This document shows, in pieces, positions 24,801 to 34,885 of a stretch of 64,000 nt of DNA. This DNA is from Clytia hemisphaerica. Lineage: Eukaryota > Cnidaria > Hydrozoa > Leptothecata > Clytiidae. The position numbers were made by a program, and so were the translations under genes. The DNA lies in NCBI GenBank assembly GCA_902728285.1, contig CACVBU010000732.1, positions 2,229,926 through 2,293,925 of the forward strand, written 5' to 3'. Every line of letters begins with the position of its first letter. The stretch's first letter is position 1. The notes below the pieces were generated by a model, which had not been told where the DNA came from, made no database searches, and saw nothing but the letters and a program-made list of their open reading frames with translations.

Positions 24801-27800
24801 AAACTGATAACAGTAAAAATCTGAGAAATATAGTTTAAAATTCTCGTTTTGAAAACAGTTAATACACCTTTTTTCTTCCAAAATTCTGTATACACCACCC
24901 CTTTTGGCAGTTAGTACACAGGTGTACTAACTGCATTTTGAAAATTTGAAAAATGGACCCACCACGGTACTAAGTGTCATGGGTGTCGTGTACTAACTGC
25001 TTGCCCCCCCCCCCCTGACGCAATCACAATGAAAAAATTTCCAAATCACGCAATCACACTGGAAAAAAGTTCCTATTGCGATATCACGCAAACGGCTTGG
25101 GGGCCTCTTTTATTGGTATGGTCGCATCTAGTAATGTGCCTCAGGATAAAGCCGAAGCCTAAAGAATGGGAAAATATGACGAAAAATCAAAACTCGTAAA
25201 ATAGATTTTCCTTAAATTTAGCTTTTACTTTGCTTCGTCAAATTTCCAGGTATTTTTCAATGAAATGTGAACAGCAACTCATAGCTGATGACAAATTAAG
25301 GATCGTCCTTGAGAATAACATTTGTCGTGATGATGGACCTCAATCCAATTGTTTTTGTATTCCAATGGCTTATGCATGGACGGCTTTGTCAGAAGTATAA
25401 AAATTGTTAACTCTTTATATTTACTTCAATAGCATTGTTCTTTTTCCGTATAAATCTTTTCAAATGACTTCCCTTAAGTGTTCTAGAATAGCACTTTCAG
25501 CCTCTTAAATTTAAAATCCTATAGTTTTTCTTTGTTCAACCATGATCGACCCTTTTACTTGCGCCCTCAGCCCAGGGCCTTTGCAATCGGTCTACCACGT
25601 ACCATTAGTTAGTCTAATGTCGACATCCTTTATATAATTCCGACACCCTTTTCAGAAATAGGAAAAATAATAAGATCGGAATCACTGATTGAAATATATG
25701 TTTTCCGCTCTCCTGATCACTAAGCAGAAAGAAATAAAGTTTCAATCAGGGATTCGGATCTTCCTATTAATCCCATCTCTAAAGATCGGTGTCGGAATTA
25801 GAAGAGGTATGTCGGAATTAGAAGAGGGATGTCGACATTAGACCAACTTACGGTATTACTCTGACTTCATTTCTGATATTTTTGTTGTTTCTTCTTTTTA
25901 ATTCTCAGGTGTACCTTCCCATGTTTGTGAAAAGCAACATGTACGAATCGTATCAAAACCATTTAAAGAAAACATTACGTTATACTGAAGATGTGAAGTC
26001 TTGTTCAAGTCGGAGCTCTTTATCTTTAGAAGAAAATTTTCCTCTAGTGGAAAACAGGCCTTCACCCAATAATACTATAGAAAGATCAGAATCTAAATTG
26101 AACTTGTTTGAAGAAACGAACCTGGAAGATTTTTGGTTCAAACCTTTGAATCGGCATTCTGAGCTAGGGTAAGAATCACGAGAGAATTCTTTTTATAGGA
26201 ACCATTAAAACTTTTAACTGAGTATCAGCAGTTTTTTTGTCAAAAAGTCAAGATTCCAATAAACTGATGATGTTTTTTGATAATACGGTGTTATATAGTA
26301 GTATAGGTGTTATATGATATTACAATAACTGTTACGGAATAATGTAGACTTAAAAAATATCCTTTAGTTTTCCTTGCCATTTCCCTACTTTTTATCAAAT
26401 ATCCAGTAGTCGCCTCGCGTGCTAAACCAAGGTTGCAAGATAGTCTTTTTCTTTCTTTTTTATATTTTTTAGTGTAAAATAATATTAATACGTTTTATTG
26501 ATGTTTACAGGGCAAGCCGTTTAACATTGGGACATGTCAATGAGTTCGGTGTCTTTTGCTCCGGAATGGAAGAACAACCTCTAGACGATAAAGATAATGA
26601 TGCTTCAGGAAGTATGTCTCTCTACAGGGGGGGTCATGCAGTTACTATGTGAACACTATGACACTTAGTACGTGGTGGTGTAACAACTAAAAAAAATTAA
26701 AACAGTTACTCCAAAGTGGAGTAAGTGCACATTTTTTCACTTTTTTGAAAATTTCCCTAAATGTTTATCAAAAATTTGAAATTTTTCGAAGAAAAATTGA
26801 ATTGTTTATGGAAAAATAGAAATGTTGGAATGCTTTGATAGTGACTTAAACCAAGTATATAAACTTATTCCAACAGTTCTTTTAAATAAAAAAATCAAAA
26901 AAAAATTTCGACCAGTGGGTATGTCTTATATATCTAAAAAAGCCGCAAATTACCCATTTTATGGGGTGGTGTACTCCTTTTTGAGCACTAAAAACAGTTA
27001 CTCCACAGTGGAGTAAGTAATGGTGGTGGTGGTGTGACAAGAAATTTTCCAAAATGGCAGTTACTCATCATAGTGTCACGGAGTAACTGCATGACCCCCC
27101 CCTGTTCTCTATACTAAGCTTTATATAAATTCTGGAAGCAATTTCCAATCTCGCCCAAACAAAATAATTTGATCAGAGTTTTTTTTTGAAAGTGGTACCC
27201 TAATGGTAGCACTACTCAATAGTGGTGCAAATGCATCGAGAGTGCTAGACCTACTTTTCCTTGAACAATTGTAGTGATGTAGCGCCGTTGTTCGTTAATT
27301 TTTAACACTGCAATGGCTTCTTTGCGGGTACCACTTTCAAAGAAACTCCGATCAAAGATGGCGGGTATAGCTTTGTTCAAGGTTAATAAAGGTTAGTGGT
27401 AAGGGGGCGTCTTATTCTCTCGTGTCTCTTTATGTTAAAAAAGGGACATTCCCTTCCGGATTATCACGTTTGTTATTTTTTTTGTGGTCCCCAGCAGAAC
27501 TCATTGATCCCTATATAATGGGCTTTCCCAGAAAAAAAACAGTATACCCCCTGTTTAGGAGGTCCATTTCCGTTCCAAGGGGGTAAGGTTTGATATGTAG
27601 CGGAATTCTATAGGGAGATACAAAAATCTGTCAAAAATAACTGGAATTCCATAGGGGTAGCCTTTTAAATCCTACTAAAATTCTGAATTCCAGAGGGGTT
27701 TAAACCTGAAATTGCCTGGAATTCCAGGCTGATGGTTTTAGATCTCTAAACAGTTTTAAGTTTCTAAGTCTCCGCCATCTATTGAAGCTGAACCATTCAA

Positions 27801-28264
27801 AGTCAATCTTCATTTGTTTCATCATTTTTCAGTGAAGAAGCTTGGGAAGAAGATGAAAGATCTTTTGAGAGGCGAAACTATGGAGGTATGTTACTAGTGG
27901 TGGAAATAGTTATTATTCGAAGTGGTAGAGAATCTCTACTTAAGTTTATCATTCCGAATATATAAATGATCTATCAGGGGCCGCGGCTCAACTTTGAAAG
28001 TGATGGGGCCATGATATACTGACGATTTTTGAATTTTAGCCCTTCTAGATCGCCTAAAACAGGTTGGTTTTAAGGTTATTAAGCCAAATTTGTCATGCCC
28101 AAGAGGTTTTCCTATTTGAATTTACCAAATGACGTATTGTAGTGGGTTGAATTTCCCTTACCAAGTCAAGGTTTGCTTTCTTTGTTCCCTAGGAAACAGA
28201 AGAGTTAGCCTGGAAGCGTGCACGAAAAATCATTGACGACATTCAAAAGCAAACTCAAGGCTAA
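18872..28264 (+). CDS. AKAP10: AKAP10 (dual-specificity A-kinase anchor, double RGS)
   Basis: AKAP10 anchors protein kinase A through a C-terminal helix and has two RGS domains. Twelve coding exons join in frame: 18872-18953, 19232-19296, 19670-20144, 20569-20667, 21037-21118, 21798-21921, 22518-22660, 25250-25394, 25909-26168, 26511-26611, 27833-27885, 28193-28264; 1701 nt, 566 residues. RGS A (about 54-285) starts SKLCPTLMDIL and has DFWLEAET. It is interrupted by a Ser/Arg-rich insert of about 110 residues, as in vertebrates, and resumes at VEIYTKYIS and LDPSCFAQAQ. RGS B (about 293-425) includes LYDEPILFYFLEF, NDAMHIYERYFS and ENNICRDDGPQSNCF. The last exon gives EELAWKRARKIIDDIQKQ, the amphipathic PKA RII/RI-binding helix. 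The start is the first in-frame ATG, in an exon with a good acceptor. Against vertebrate AKAP10 it lacks part of the N-terminal region and ends TQG, without the PDZ-binding terminus. The donor at 20144 (AGAA/GTACAA) is the weakest junction. Confidence 0.93.
20240..20495. repeat. Repeat with AAATTAAATTCCC words in AKAP10 intron
   Basis: The ends CTTAAAGGAGATTG (left) and TTTCTTCCTTTAAGG (right) are inverted. The middle repeats CCAAATTAAATTCCC and ATCCGCC. Confidence 0.45.
22232..22398. mobile_element. Short MITE, GTCGACATC family
   Basis: The ends ACCGTAACTTGATCTAATGT and a diverged inverted copy surround about 70 bp. It is a small relative of 14765-15512, in AKAP10 intron 6. Confidence 0.65.
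23365..25016. mobile_element. hAT-like non-autonomous element, 8-bp target duplication
   Basis: The ends CAGGGGGGGGGCAAGCAGTT and its complement are inverted, with TAGTACA words just inside. ACGCAATC lies at both junctions, which fits an 8 bp hAT-type target duplication. No transposase is seen; the interior holds the palindrome 23762-24465. Confidence 0.65.
23762..24465. repeat. Large palindrome, arms about 320 bp
   Basis: TAGGCCATGGCCAGTG at the left is mirrored by CACTGGCCATGGCCTA at the right. The arms stay alignable for over 300 bp to a small loop near 24080-24130 (for example CCACGTGATAGAGCTCTTCA mirrored by TGAAGAGCTCTATCACGTGG). It is the innermost layer of the nest. Confidence 0.85.
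25600..25855. mobile_element. MITE, GTCGACATC family
   Basis: The ends TAGTCTAATGTCGACATCC and GTCGACATTAGACCAACTTA are inverted, about 255 bp in total. It lies just upstream of AKAP10 exon 25909-26168. Confidence 0.7.
26625..27104. mobile_element. hAT-like MITE starting 13 bp after an AKAP10 donor
   Basis: CAGGGGGGGTCATGCAGTTA and its inverted copy end the element; GAGTAA and TTACTCC words repeat inside. Length 480 bp. It begins 13 bp beyond the donor of exon 26511-26611. Confidence 0.7.
27518..27745. repeat. MITE-like element with GGAATTCC repeats
   Basis: After GGGCTTTCCCAGAAAA the sequence repeats GGAATTC(C)AGAGGGGT or GAATTCTATAGGG units, four or five times. The layout parallels 141-428 with EcoRI-type palindromes in place of GATATC. 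Confidence 0.55.
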
Positions 28265-28944
28265 AGGTATATTCTTCTTAAAAGGTAGGTGTATATTTTA
28301 TTTCAATTTTTCCAAGTTTAGTTTCTAGTTCTTTTGTACCAGATTTAAAATTTTCAAATTATATTTTTATACAAAACTGTAAATAGCTTGTAGATAGTAG
28401 ACTGAAATTTTTACCATCACATAAAGCCTATGTAGCGCCACAAAGCATTTATTTTAAAGTTGATTTTAAAAATTAGCCAATACCTAAATTTTGAGGTTAG
28501 CTGAAATTTGTTTTGATAAAAACTTGGGGTATCTATCTGTAAAAGTCTTCTTTGCCTACTTTGGAGAGGGGGCTCTAGCTCCCTCTTGGAAAATATTTTC
28601 TAGATTACTCCCCTTATCAATGAGTGCATAATTTTAGAAAATTGATCATGAAGATAAGTTTTTAGAATTGTTTTTTTCATGACAAAGAAAATAATATATT
28701 TTGATATGGAATTTAAAGAAAAAATATAATGTAAATAGGTTTTAGGCTTCTAGGATAAAAGGAGTGACTCCTAAACTTTAATGTGCATTAATTCAGATCC
28801 ATGCTGATTTTTTTGATAATTTTTGGGATAATTTTTGAATAATAAGATAATATTAAAAAGTCAAAGAAAGATTGATGTATATATTTTATATCAACATTTG
28901 CGCCAAAAAAAAAAAGGTTCAAATGATGTCAAAGTGCATTGACT

Positions 28945-29240
28945 TGCTTACCAGTAGCATTGCCCCCCAGCGACCGATTTTTTTAGGGGCGCCGAAATAC
29001 AAAGGGCGCCAAAAGACGACTTTGATTACTCATTTCGGCACCCCTTTGCTTTTTTACACCTTAGAATTGGCAGTTTTCGCCCAAAAAGTGAGAAAATACC
29101 CCAAATTTTCTTGCTCGCTTCGCTCGAGTAATTTTACAAAGATATTTTCTTTTCATAAAGGGTGCCAAAATCAAAATTTTCTAAAATTGCCACCCCAGTT
29201 TGCCCAAATTTTAGTCGACCCACCACGCTACTGGCGCTTA
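28945..29240. repeat. MITE with CCAGTAGC ends
   Basis: TTACCAGTAGCATTGCCCCC at the left and a diverged CACCACGCTACTGGCG at the right are inverted. The interior has TTGCTCGCTTCGCTCGAG. The 156-codon frame across it is not a recognisable protein. Confidence 0.5.
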
Positions 29241-29577
29241 CTTGCAGATTTTCTGCATTCAAAATACGGCATTCTCGTATTTATCTCATCGTTCCATCGT
29301 TTTCGGCTTTTTCAGAAATATATTGGTTGGATTTCAATTTAGTGTCAAATCTTTTTCATTCTTTGATGCTGTAATTGAGACCTAACAATTATAAAATTTG
29401 TTTAGGGCTTGATACAAATTTGATCTAGCAATTACGAAGTTTGTTTAGGCACAGGGCATGGGCATGGACAGGGTCGTGATTACTCAAACCAGTTTGTTTT
29501 TTTAATTTCTCTTGTCTAATACAATAGCAATTTCTTTATAATTACCAAAAAATTATTTACTATTTAGTGATTCATAA

Positions 29578-29778
29578 TACACCTTTTCGACCGTAGTCGC
29601 GCGGTCAGGCGCGTGCCACTTAATTATTTAATTATCCCCCTAAACTCGATCCAATCTTTTTTTGAAACGTTTTTCTGTTGTCTATAGGTGCGAAAAAAGA
29701 AATGAGGCGGTTTTAGTGGGATAAAGCGGACACAAAAATGCCCGCGCGGCAATTGGCGGCTACGGTCGAAAAGGTGTA
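29578..29778. mobile_element. MITE with TACACCTTTTCGACCGTAG ends
   Basis: Inverted ends (TACACCTTTTCGACCGTAGT and CTACGGTCGAAAAGGTGTA) flank about 160 bp with TTTTAGTGGGATAAAGCGGA near the right. The same family is inserted in the caspase exon at 54855-55047. TA at both edges fits a TA target. Confidence 0.8.
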
Positions 29779-30096
29779 TTTACAGTAGTTTCTCACAGAA
29801 TAGTCAAGATTTCTATTATATTTTTAAACAGTAAATTTTCTATTGAATTTGTAATTATTATACATATAATTTGAAATGTTTTTTCTGTTAATGACACACC
29901 CAAATTTTATCAAATTTAAAAGAATATTGAACGGTTTTTTTCTGATAAAAGTCACCAATTGCAAAGTTATTTTTTTGGAACCCAGTCCTAGATGTTCAGC
30001 TTCAGTTAATGGTATTGAAAGTAAGCAATTTTGATGAAACCATACGTTGGAAAGATATTTTGAATGGATGGTGTAGCCTTCTTTTATGAATTCCAG

Positions 30097-30316
30097 TACA
30101 CGTTTTCTTTTTATAAGAACATCCATAATTTGTTGAAGCCTTCGGATATTCTTAACTTTTTGGGTTTCAAGACTAAAAATGTTCCTAAAATTTTCTTCAC
30201 CATTTTTTTACCATTTTTACCCATTTTACTAAGAGTCCACAAAGCCTTAAATTGTCCTTAACTTGTTCTTAACATTTCGGCCATCGAAGCCTTATGTTCT
30301 TATAAAAAAACGTGTA
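30097..30316. mobile_element. TACACG MITE, copy 1
   Basis: TACACGTTTT ... TATAAGAACATCC at the left and GTTCTTATAAAAAAACGTGT at the right. The interior is built of ATGTTCTTA or TAAGAACAT words. Belongs to the subfamily with GAGTCCACAAAGCC. Confidence 0.75.
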
Positions 30317-31533
30317 CATAGATTCACTTTGATTTTGAATAGCTTTCTTGCTCGAAAATGATTTTTCTATGAAGGGCAAATTTACCTCTTACACTTTTCG
30401 GAAAATTTTTAATCTTCGACAATTGTTCAAAAACCTTTATCTGATAACTTATTATCTATCAGGGTAGATACTTAGGAAAAAACGTATCAAAAACATTCCA
30501 GCACTTCTGCCATATTTGATTTTTATGTAATATAGAATAATGTAGAATAATCAATAGAAGCTTGCACGCTGAATAAATGAATGAATCAAGAGAGAATAAT
30601 AGACAGAGGTATACCAAAGGAAAGGTGTGAATAATCCTTGACGCATTTTTATTGAGCCAAGGTGTGAACGGCTTTCGCACTACGGCTTCCTGTGATCCCA
30701 TTTTTAATAAGATGGTTAGCAATAGTCTAGAAACCAATTTCAACCAATCTTTTCTTTCCGATTTTTTTTATCATTTCGCAAATTTTTATTATTTTTAGAT
30801 TTTTTATCTTTTCCGACTTGGTTAAGCTTCCGATTTATTTTATGACGTGAATATTTTCATATCATTCCAAAAGGTCCATTTTGTTGATATTATTTCAATC
30901 AATAATTTGAAATAATGGAACGGGTACTTTTAGTTCTAGAATACTCATTATCTGATAGGCTTGCCTGAACGCCCAAATACAGTAATATCCCGCCCAATTT
31001 GGGGAGACAGCTCCCTTCGCTTTTTGCAGATTAAATTTATTTAAAAGTCAAAAACCTGCTTTACCTTTAAAAGGTACAAAAATTGAAAATTTTCTTTATC
31101 GCCCAACTACAGTGAGCGACTATTCTTTTTCAAAATTGGCTCATCACTTTAAACGGCTCACCCGGGGTACATGGCCCATCTGTTCATCAGCTCGCCCATT
31201 TGTTTGATCATATTAATGCTGAATAATCACTTTTTACTAATCCTCAGTTTTTCCTACTTTCCGTTTTGCTTTATTTTTTTCAAATTTCCAAAACATTACT
31301 ATTTTTAAAGAGACATTGCTTTTGTATAGTTATGTTGGAGGTGTGAATGCACTAATATTCCTTTTTACCCTCGAAACACGAATTTCTAAAGAAACCCATA
31401 TTTACACTATAACACCTCTGAATTCAAAATCCTAGTAATTTGAATAATTACTTTATGGGAACATTTTTCGATCCGGGAACTTTTATAAGCATTGGAGTTA
31501 CTTCATTTCAAATATATTCTCTCTGGCATCTAA

Positions 31534-31762
31534 TACATGTTTCTTTTTTTTATGAGAACATCCAAAAATTTTGAGGCCTTGGGATATGTTCTGAACTTTT
31601 TGAGTTTTAAGCTTAAGAATATTTGAGTATTTGTCCGTTTTCCTATGAAATTCGGTGTTCTAGAGTCCACAAAGACTTAAAATGTTCTTAACTTGTTCTT
31701 AAGATTTTGGCCAGCGAAGCCTTATGTTCTTATAAAGTTTGTTTTTACAAAAAAAAGGTGTA
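31534..31762. mobile_element. TACACG MITE, copy 2 (diverged)
   Basis: The termini are changed (TACATGTTTC; GGTGTA), but the interior matches the subfamily with AGAGTCCACAAAGACTTAAA and GCCAGCGAAGCCTTATGTTC. Confidence 0.7.
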
Positions 31763-32375
31763 ATCTGTGATATTCTCATTCTAGCCACCGTTCAATGTAA
31801 ATGCCCTAATTTAACTGCATTGTGTCGCAGTTTCATTTGTCTTTATTCTTGTTCGAATCCCCCTAATCTTTTTAGTTTTAGGCTACTGTATTTCATTTTC
31901 GATCAAACCCGGCTATGTATTCCTAATTATGTCTAACAGAGCCTGTAAAACTCCTCCAGAAAACAGGAACCAATGACCATTTTGATTACTATGTATCCTA
32001 GGATTCAAAAGCACCAAAGTCTTCCACTAGGGGCTTGTGCATACTGCATTCAAACATTTTTATTTTAGAAATTAGGAACAAATCTTTGATGATTTATCTC
32101 CTTTGCCTTGAAAAGGTAACAAAGCAATTTCATAAAACTTTACAATAATTTTGTTTGGAATTTTGATTTGTTTTATAATGATTCATTTAATTTATTTAAT
32201 CAAGGACAATTGGAATTTAATTTATCATGATATTTTTAGTTTATTTTTATAATTAGGATAATTTTTTATTTGAATTCCCACCATATCAACTTTGAGCAAC
32301 ATATGTGGCTGTGGTTATACACTTGTTGTTGTGATCAGTGGATTCTTGGCTCCGGTGGATTGAGGTACTGTATGT

Positions 32376-32629
32376 TACTCTCTTTTTTTATAAGAACAAA
32401 CTATATAAGAACATAAGGCTTCGAGGCCCAAAAATTTAAGAACATTCTAAGAACATTCTAAGGCTTTGGAGACTTAAAAACATGCATTCTCTTAAGATAT
32501 TACATCAAAATGCTCAAAAAATGCTGAAAATAAGAACATTTTAAGAACATTTTTAGGCTTCAAATCCAAAAAACTAAGAACATCCGACGGCTTCGAAAAT
32601 TTTTGATGTTCTTATCAAAAAAACGTGTA
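32376..32629. mobile_element. TACACG MITE, copy 3
   Basis: Subfamily with AAACATGCAT and TTACATCAAAATGCTC, nearly identical inside to copies at 35525-35778 and 40738-40989. A partial terminus of another copy follows at about 32632. Confidence 0.75.
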
Positions 32630-32804
32630 CGTACACTCTTTTTTTTATAAGAAACAGTAAATTCAAAAATATAATTCTGTAATTCTGTAAATTAATTTCA
32701 AGATAAGAGTATTTTAGTCTCAAAATTATCAAAAAATATTATGTGCATCCAGCAAAAAAAAACACTTGTATTTATTCGCTTTTTAGGAGATTAGTACTCA
32801 AGTG

Positions 32805-33085
32805 CCAAATAAACGGGGGGGTTCGAATAAACGGGGGGGGGGCTGGAAAATTTTTGAGATTTTAATAAACGGGGGACCTAATTGCCGGGGGGGTCGGAAA
32901 TTGTACTTCTGAAAACCCAAAAGTAAGTTAAATAAGGCTAAAATCAGGCTATTTAGAGCAATATAAGGGGCCTTCTCTTTGACAACTGAAAATGTTTTTA
33001 AAAATTAATAAGCGGGGGGTCCTAAATGTTAAGGTCCGGGGGGGGTTGGAAAATTTTCGAAAAATTAACAAGCAAGGGGGCCCAT
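32805..33085. repeat. G-run repeat (AATAAACGGGGG)
   Basis: Repeated units of TAATAAACGGGGG with GGAAATTTT follow-ons. A related block with opposite-looking layout is at 44935-45095 (AATAAACGTACTTGCCGGG). Confidence 0.5.
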
Positions 33086-34885
33086 TTATTTGGCACCTAA
33101 GAGTATGATCCTTAATTTATTCATTCAAAATCTATTTATTTCAGTCCAAGGGTTACTGTACCTATTAGTAAATTTGTCTGTTTTTTAGCCTCCAAAAAAC
33201 TACTGTAGATCGGCAAAAATTTCCTCTGATAATTTCGGTTCACTTTACTCTGAACGAGTTTCAAGTAAAAATATACTTTAGACCGCTACAAAAAAGAATT
33301 TGAAAGAGAAATATTTAAAAGTTTTAATTGGCCAAAAAAAAATAGCAAAAAAAAAAGCAGAATTAGACAGAATCGCAAATTCTCTCTGCGTTTCAATTTT
33401 TTCAAAGCGTTTATTGAGAGTTTTTGAGAGAAAAAGAACGAAAATGAAAAAAAAATTGTTCGCTTCAATTCAACACAGTAACAATTCAACCAAAAATTAT
33501 GCAATATGATTGGCTTACAGTATTATAAAATTCGACCAATCAGAGCGTTTGAAAATAACAACATAAACCAATATGGCTTTTTAAATTTTCCGACAAGAGA
33601 GAGATTCTCGTTGTTTTTTATATCATGCAAACAATAAAACAATAAAAATGTAATCATTTAGAACAATAACAGGCGAGTCATTATATTTCTTTTGTTTTAA
33701 AAAAATATCTTTTTTTTTGCTATCCGTGCTTTATGTTGAGCCTCTCTCGGGATATATTATTTTTTAAATGACCTATTGGAGTTGATAGGTGATATCTCAG
33801 TCACTTTTCCATTCATTTAAAGAGTGTTAAGCTTGTTAGCACGTTTGGTTTGATATTTTTCATATGGCTTATTTTTCGTGGAATTTGAATTTTTTTTTAT
33901 ATCTGCTTGTTAAGTTATTTTTTTTGTCACACTTTAGTCTAAGCTGTGAATAACTTTAATTAATTTGATTATCGTAATTTTTGTTGAGTTTTTGATTAGC
34001 CAAAAATGATTTTTAAGGGGGGTAGGAAAAATCACAACAAAATATTCCAAAGTGTCTGTGTAGCGAGGAGATCTACTATTCGCTAGCCCATCCAATCCTA
34101 AGCACTTCTTTAGACTTTAGACTCCCAAAATCTCATGTCGAAATTCCGTACTTTTTGTCATCGACTCTATCAATTTATAAATTTTATGAAGAACTAATAC
34201 TATTCTTATTTTACCATTAATATCCAGATAGTTGCTAAATGTGTTAAATTGCGAAATTTTCTTTCCCAATTGCGTTAGAAGCATAATTTTTTTCCTCTGA
34301 CGTTTTTGACACTTTTATCAGCATTTCCTGATGCATTTCTAGTTCCCTTACGTAAAATTGCACATCAATGTCTTCATTTTAATAAGCCTCTGTACCTATT
34401 TCATATTTAACTTGTTAAAATGTTATCACATAAAATTGCTTTCCTCAATTTTTATTATACCTTCTTTGTTCTGAATTTTTCTTTTGTTATGCTAACTTTT
34501 TTTCGTGGCACAAAAAAAGATGCTGAATTTTACATTGTTTTCTTTTCTTCTCTCTCTGTTTCTTTAATTTTGCTTATTGAGCCGAGGTGTGAAAATTTCT
34601 CATACTTTGAGGCATACTTAAATGGCCTCGAACTGTCTTATCATCTGATCTATCTGATAGAAAGAGAGCGTGAAAAAAGCGTAAATTTTGATAACTAGAG
34701 AGAGCGTTAAATTTATTTTCAGTTTCAGTGTTCTACATTAGCTAAAAAATCGAAAGGTTCTGCAACGAATAAGAGTGCGAAAACTAAGTGGCTAGCAAAA
34801 GATAAAAATCTATTAACAAAATAATAATTATAATTCTTGGTGTCAATTTCATCAGGGGTTTTGTGTGAAAATCAGAGGTGTCAAA

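Larger units (their letters stand above)
23195..25100. repeat. Outer layer of a nested element in AKAP10 intron 7
   Basis: ATCACG-rich sequence at 23195-23364 and 25017-25100 (GATCACGCAATC; TCACGCAATCACACTGG) is split by the 1.65 kb element at 23365-25016. The direct repeat ACGCAATC flanks that insertion. Confidence 0.55.
28265..34885. other. Intergenic region between AKAP10 and the T-box gene
   Basis: No conserved exon was recognised. It holds the elements at 28945-29240, 29578-29778, 30097-30316, 31534-31762, 32376-32629 and 32805-33085. The stretch 33100-34885 upstream of the T-box start is AT-rich single-copy-looking DNA and would hold promoter and 5' UTR sequence; I see no specific motif I can defend. 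Confidence 0.5.

Noticed and set aside
28872..29342. 156-codon plus-strand frame
   Set aside because: It runs through a MITE with CCAGTAGC ends and low-complexity flanks; no domain is seen.
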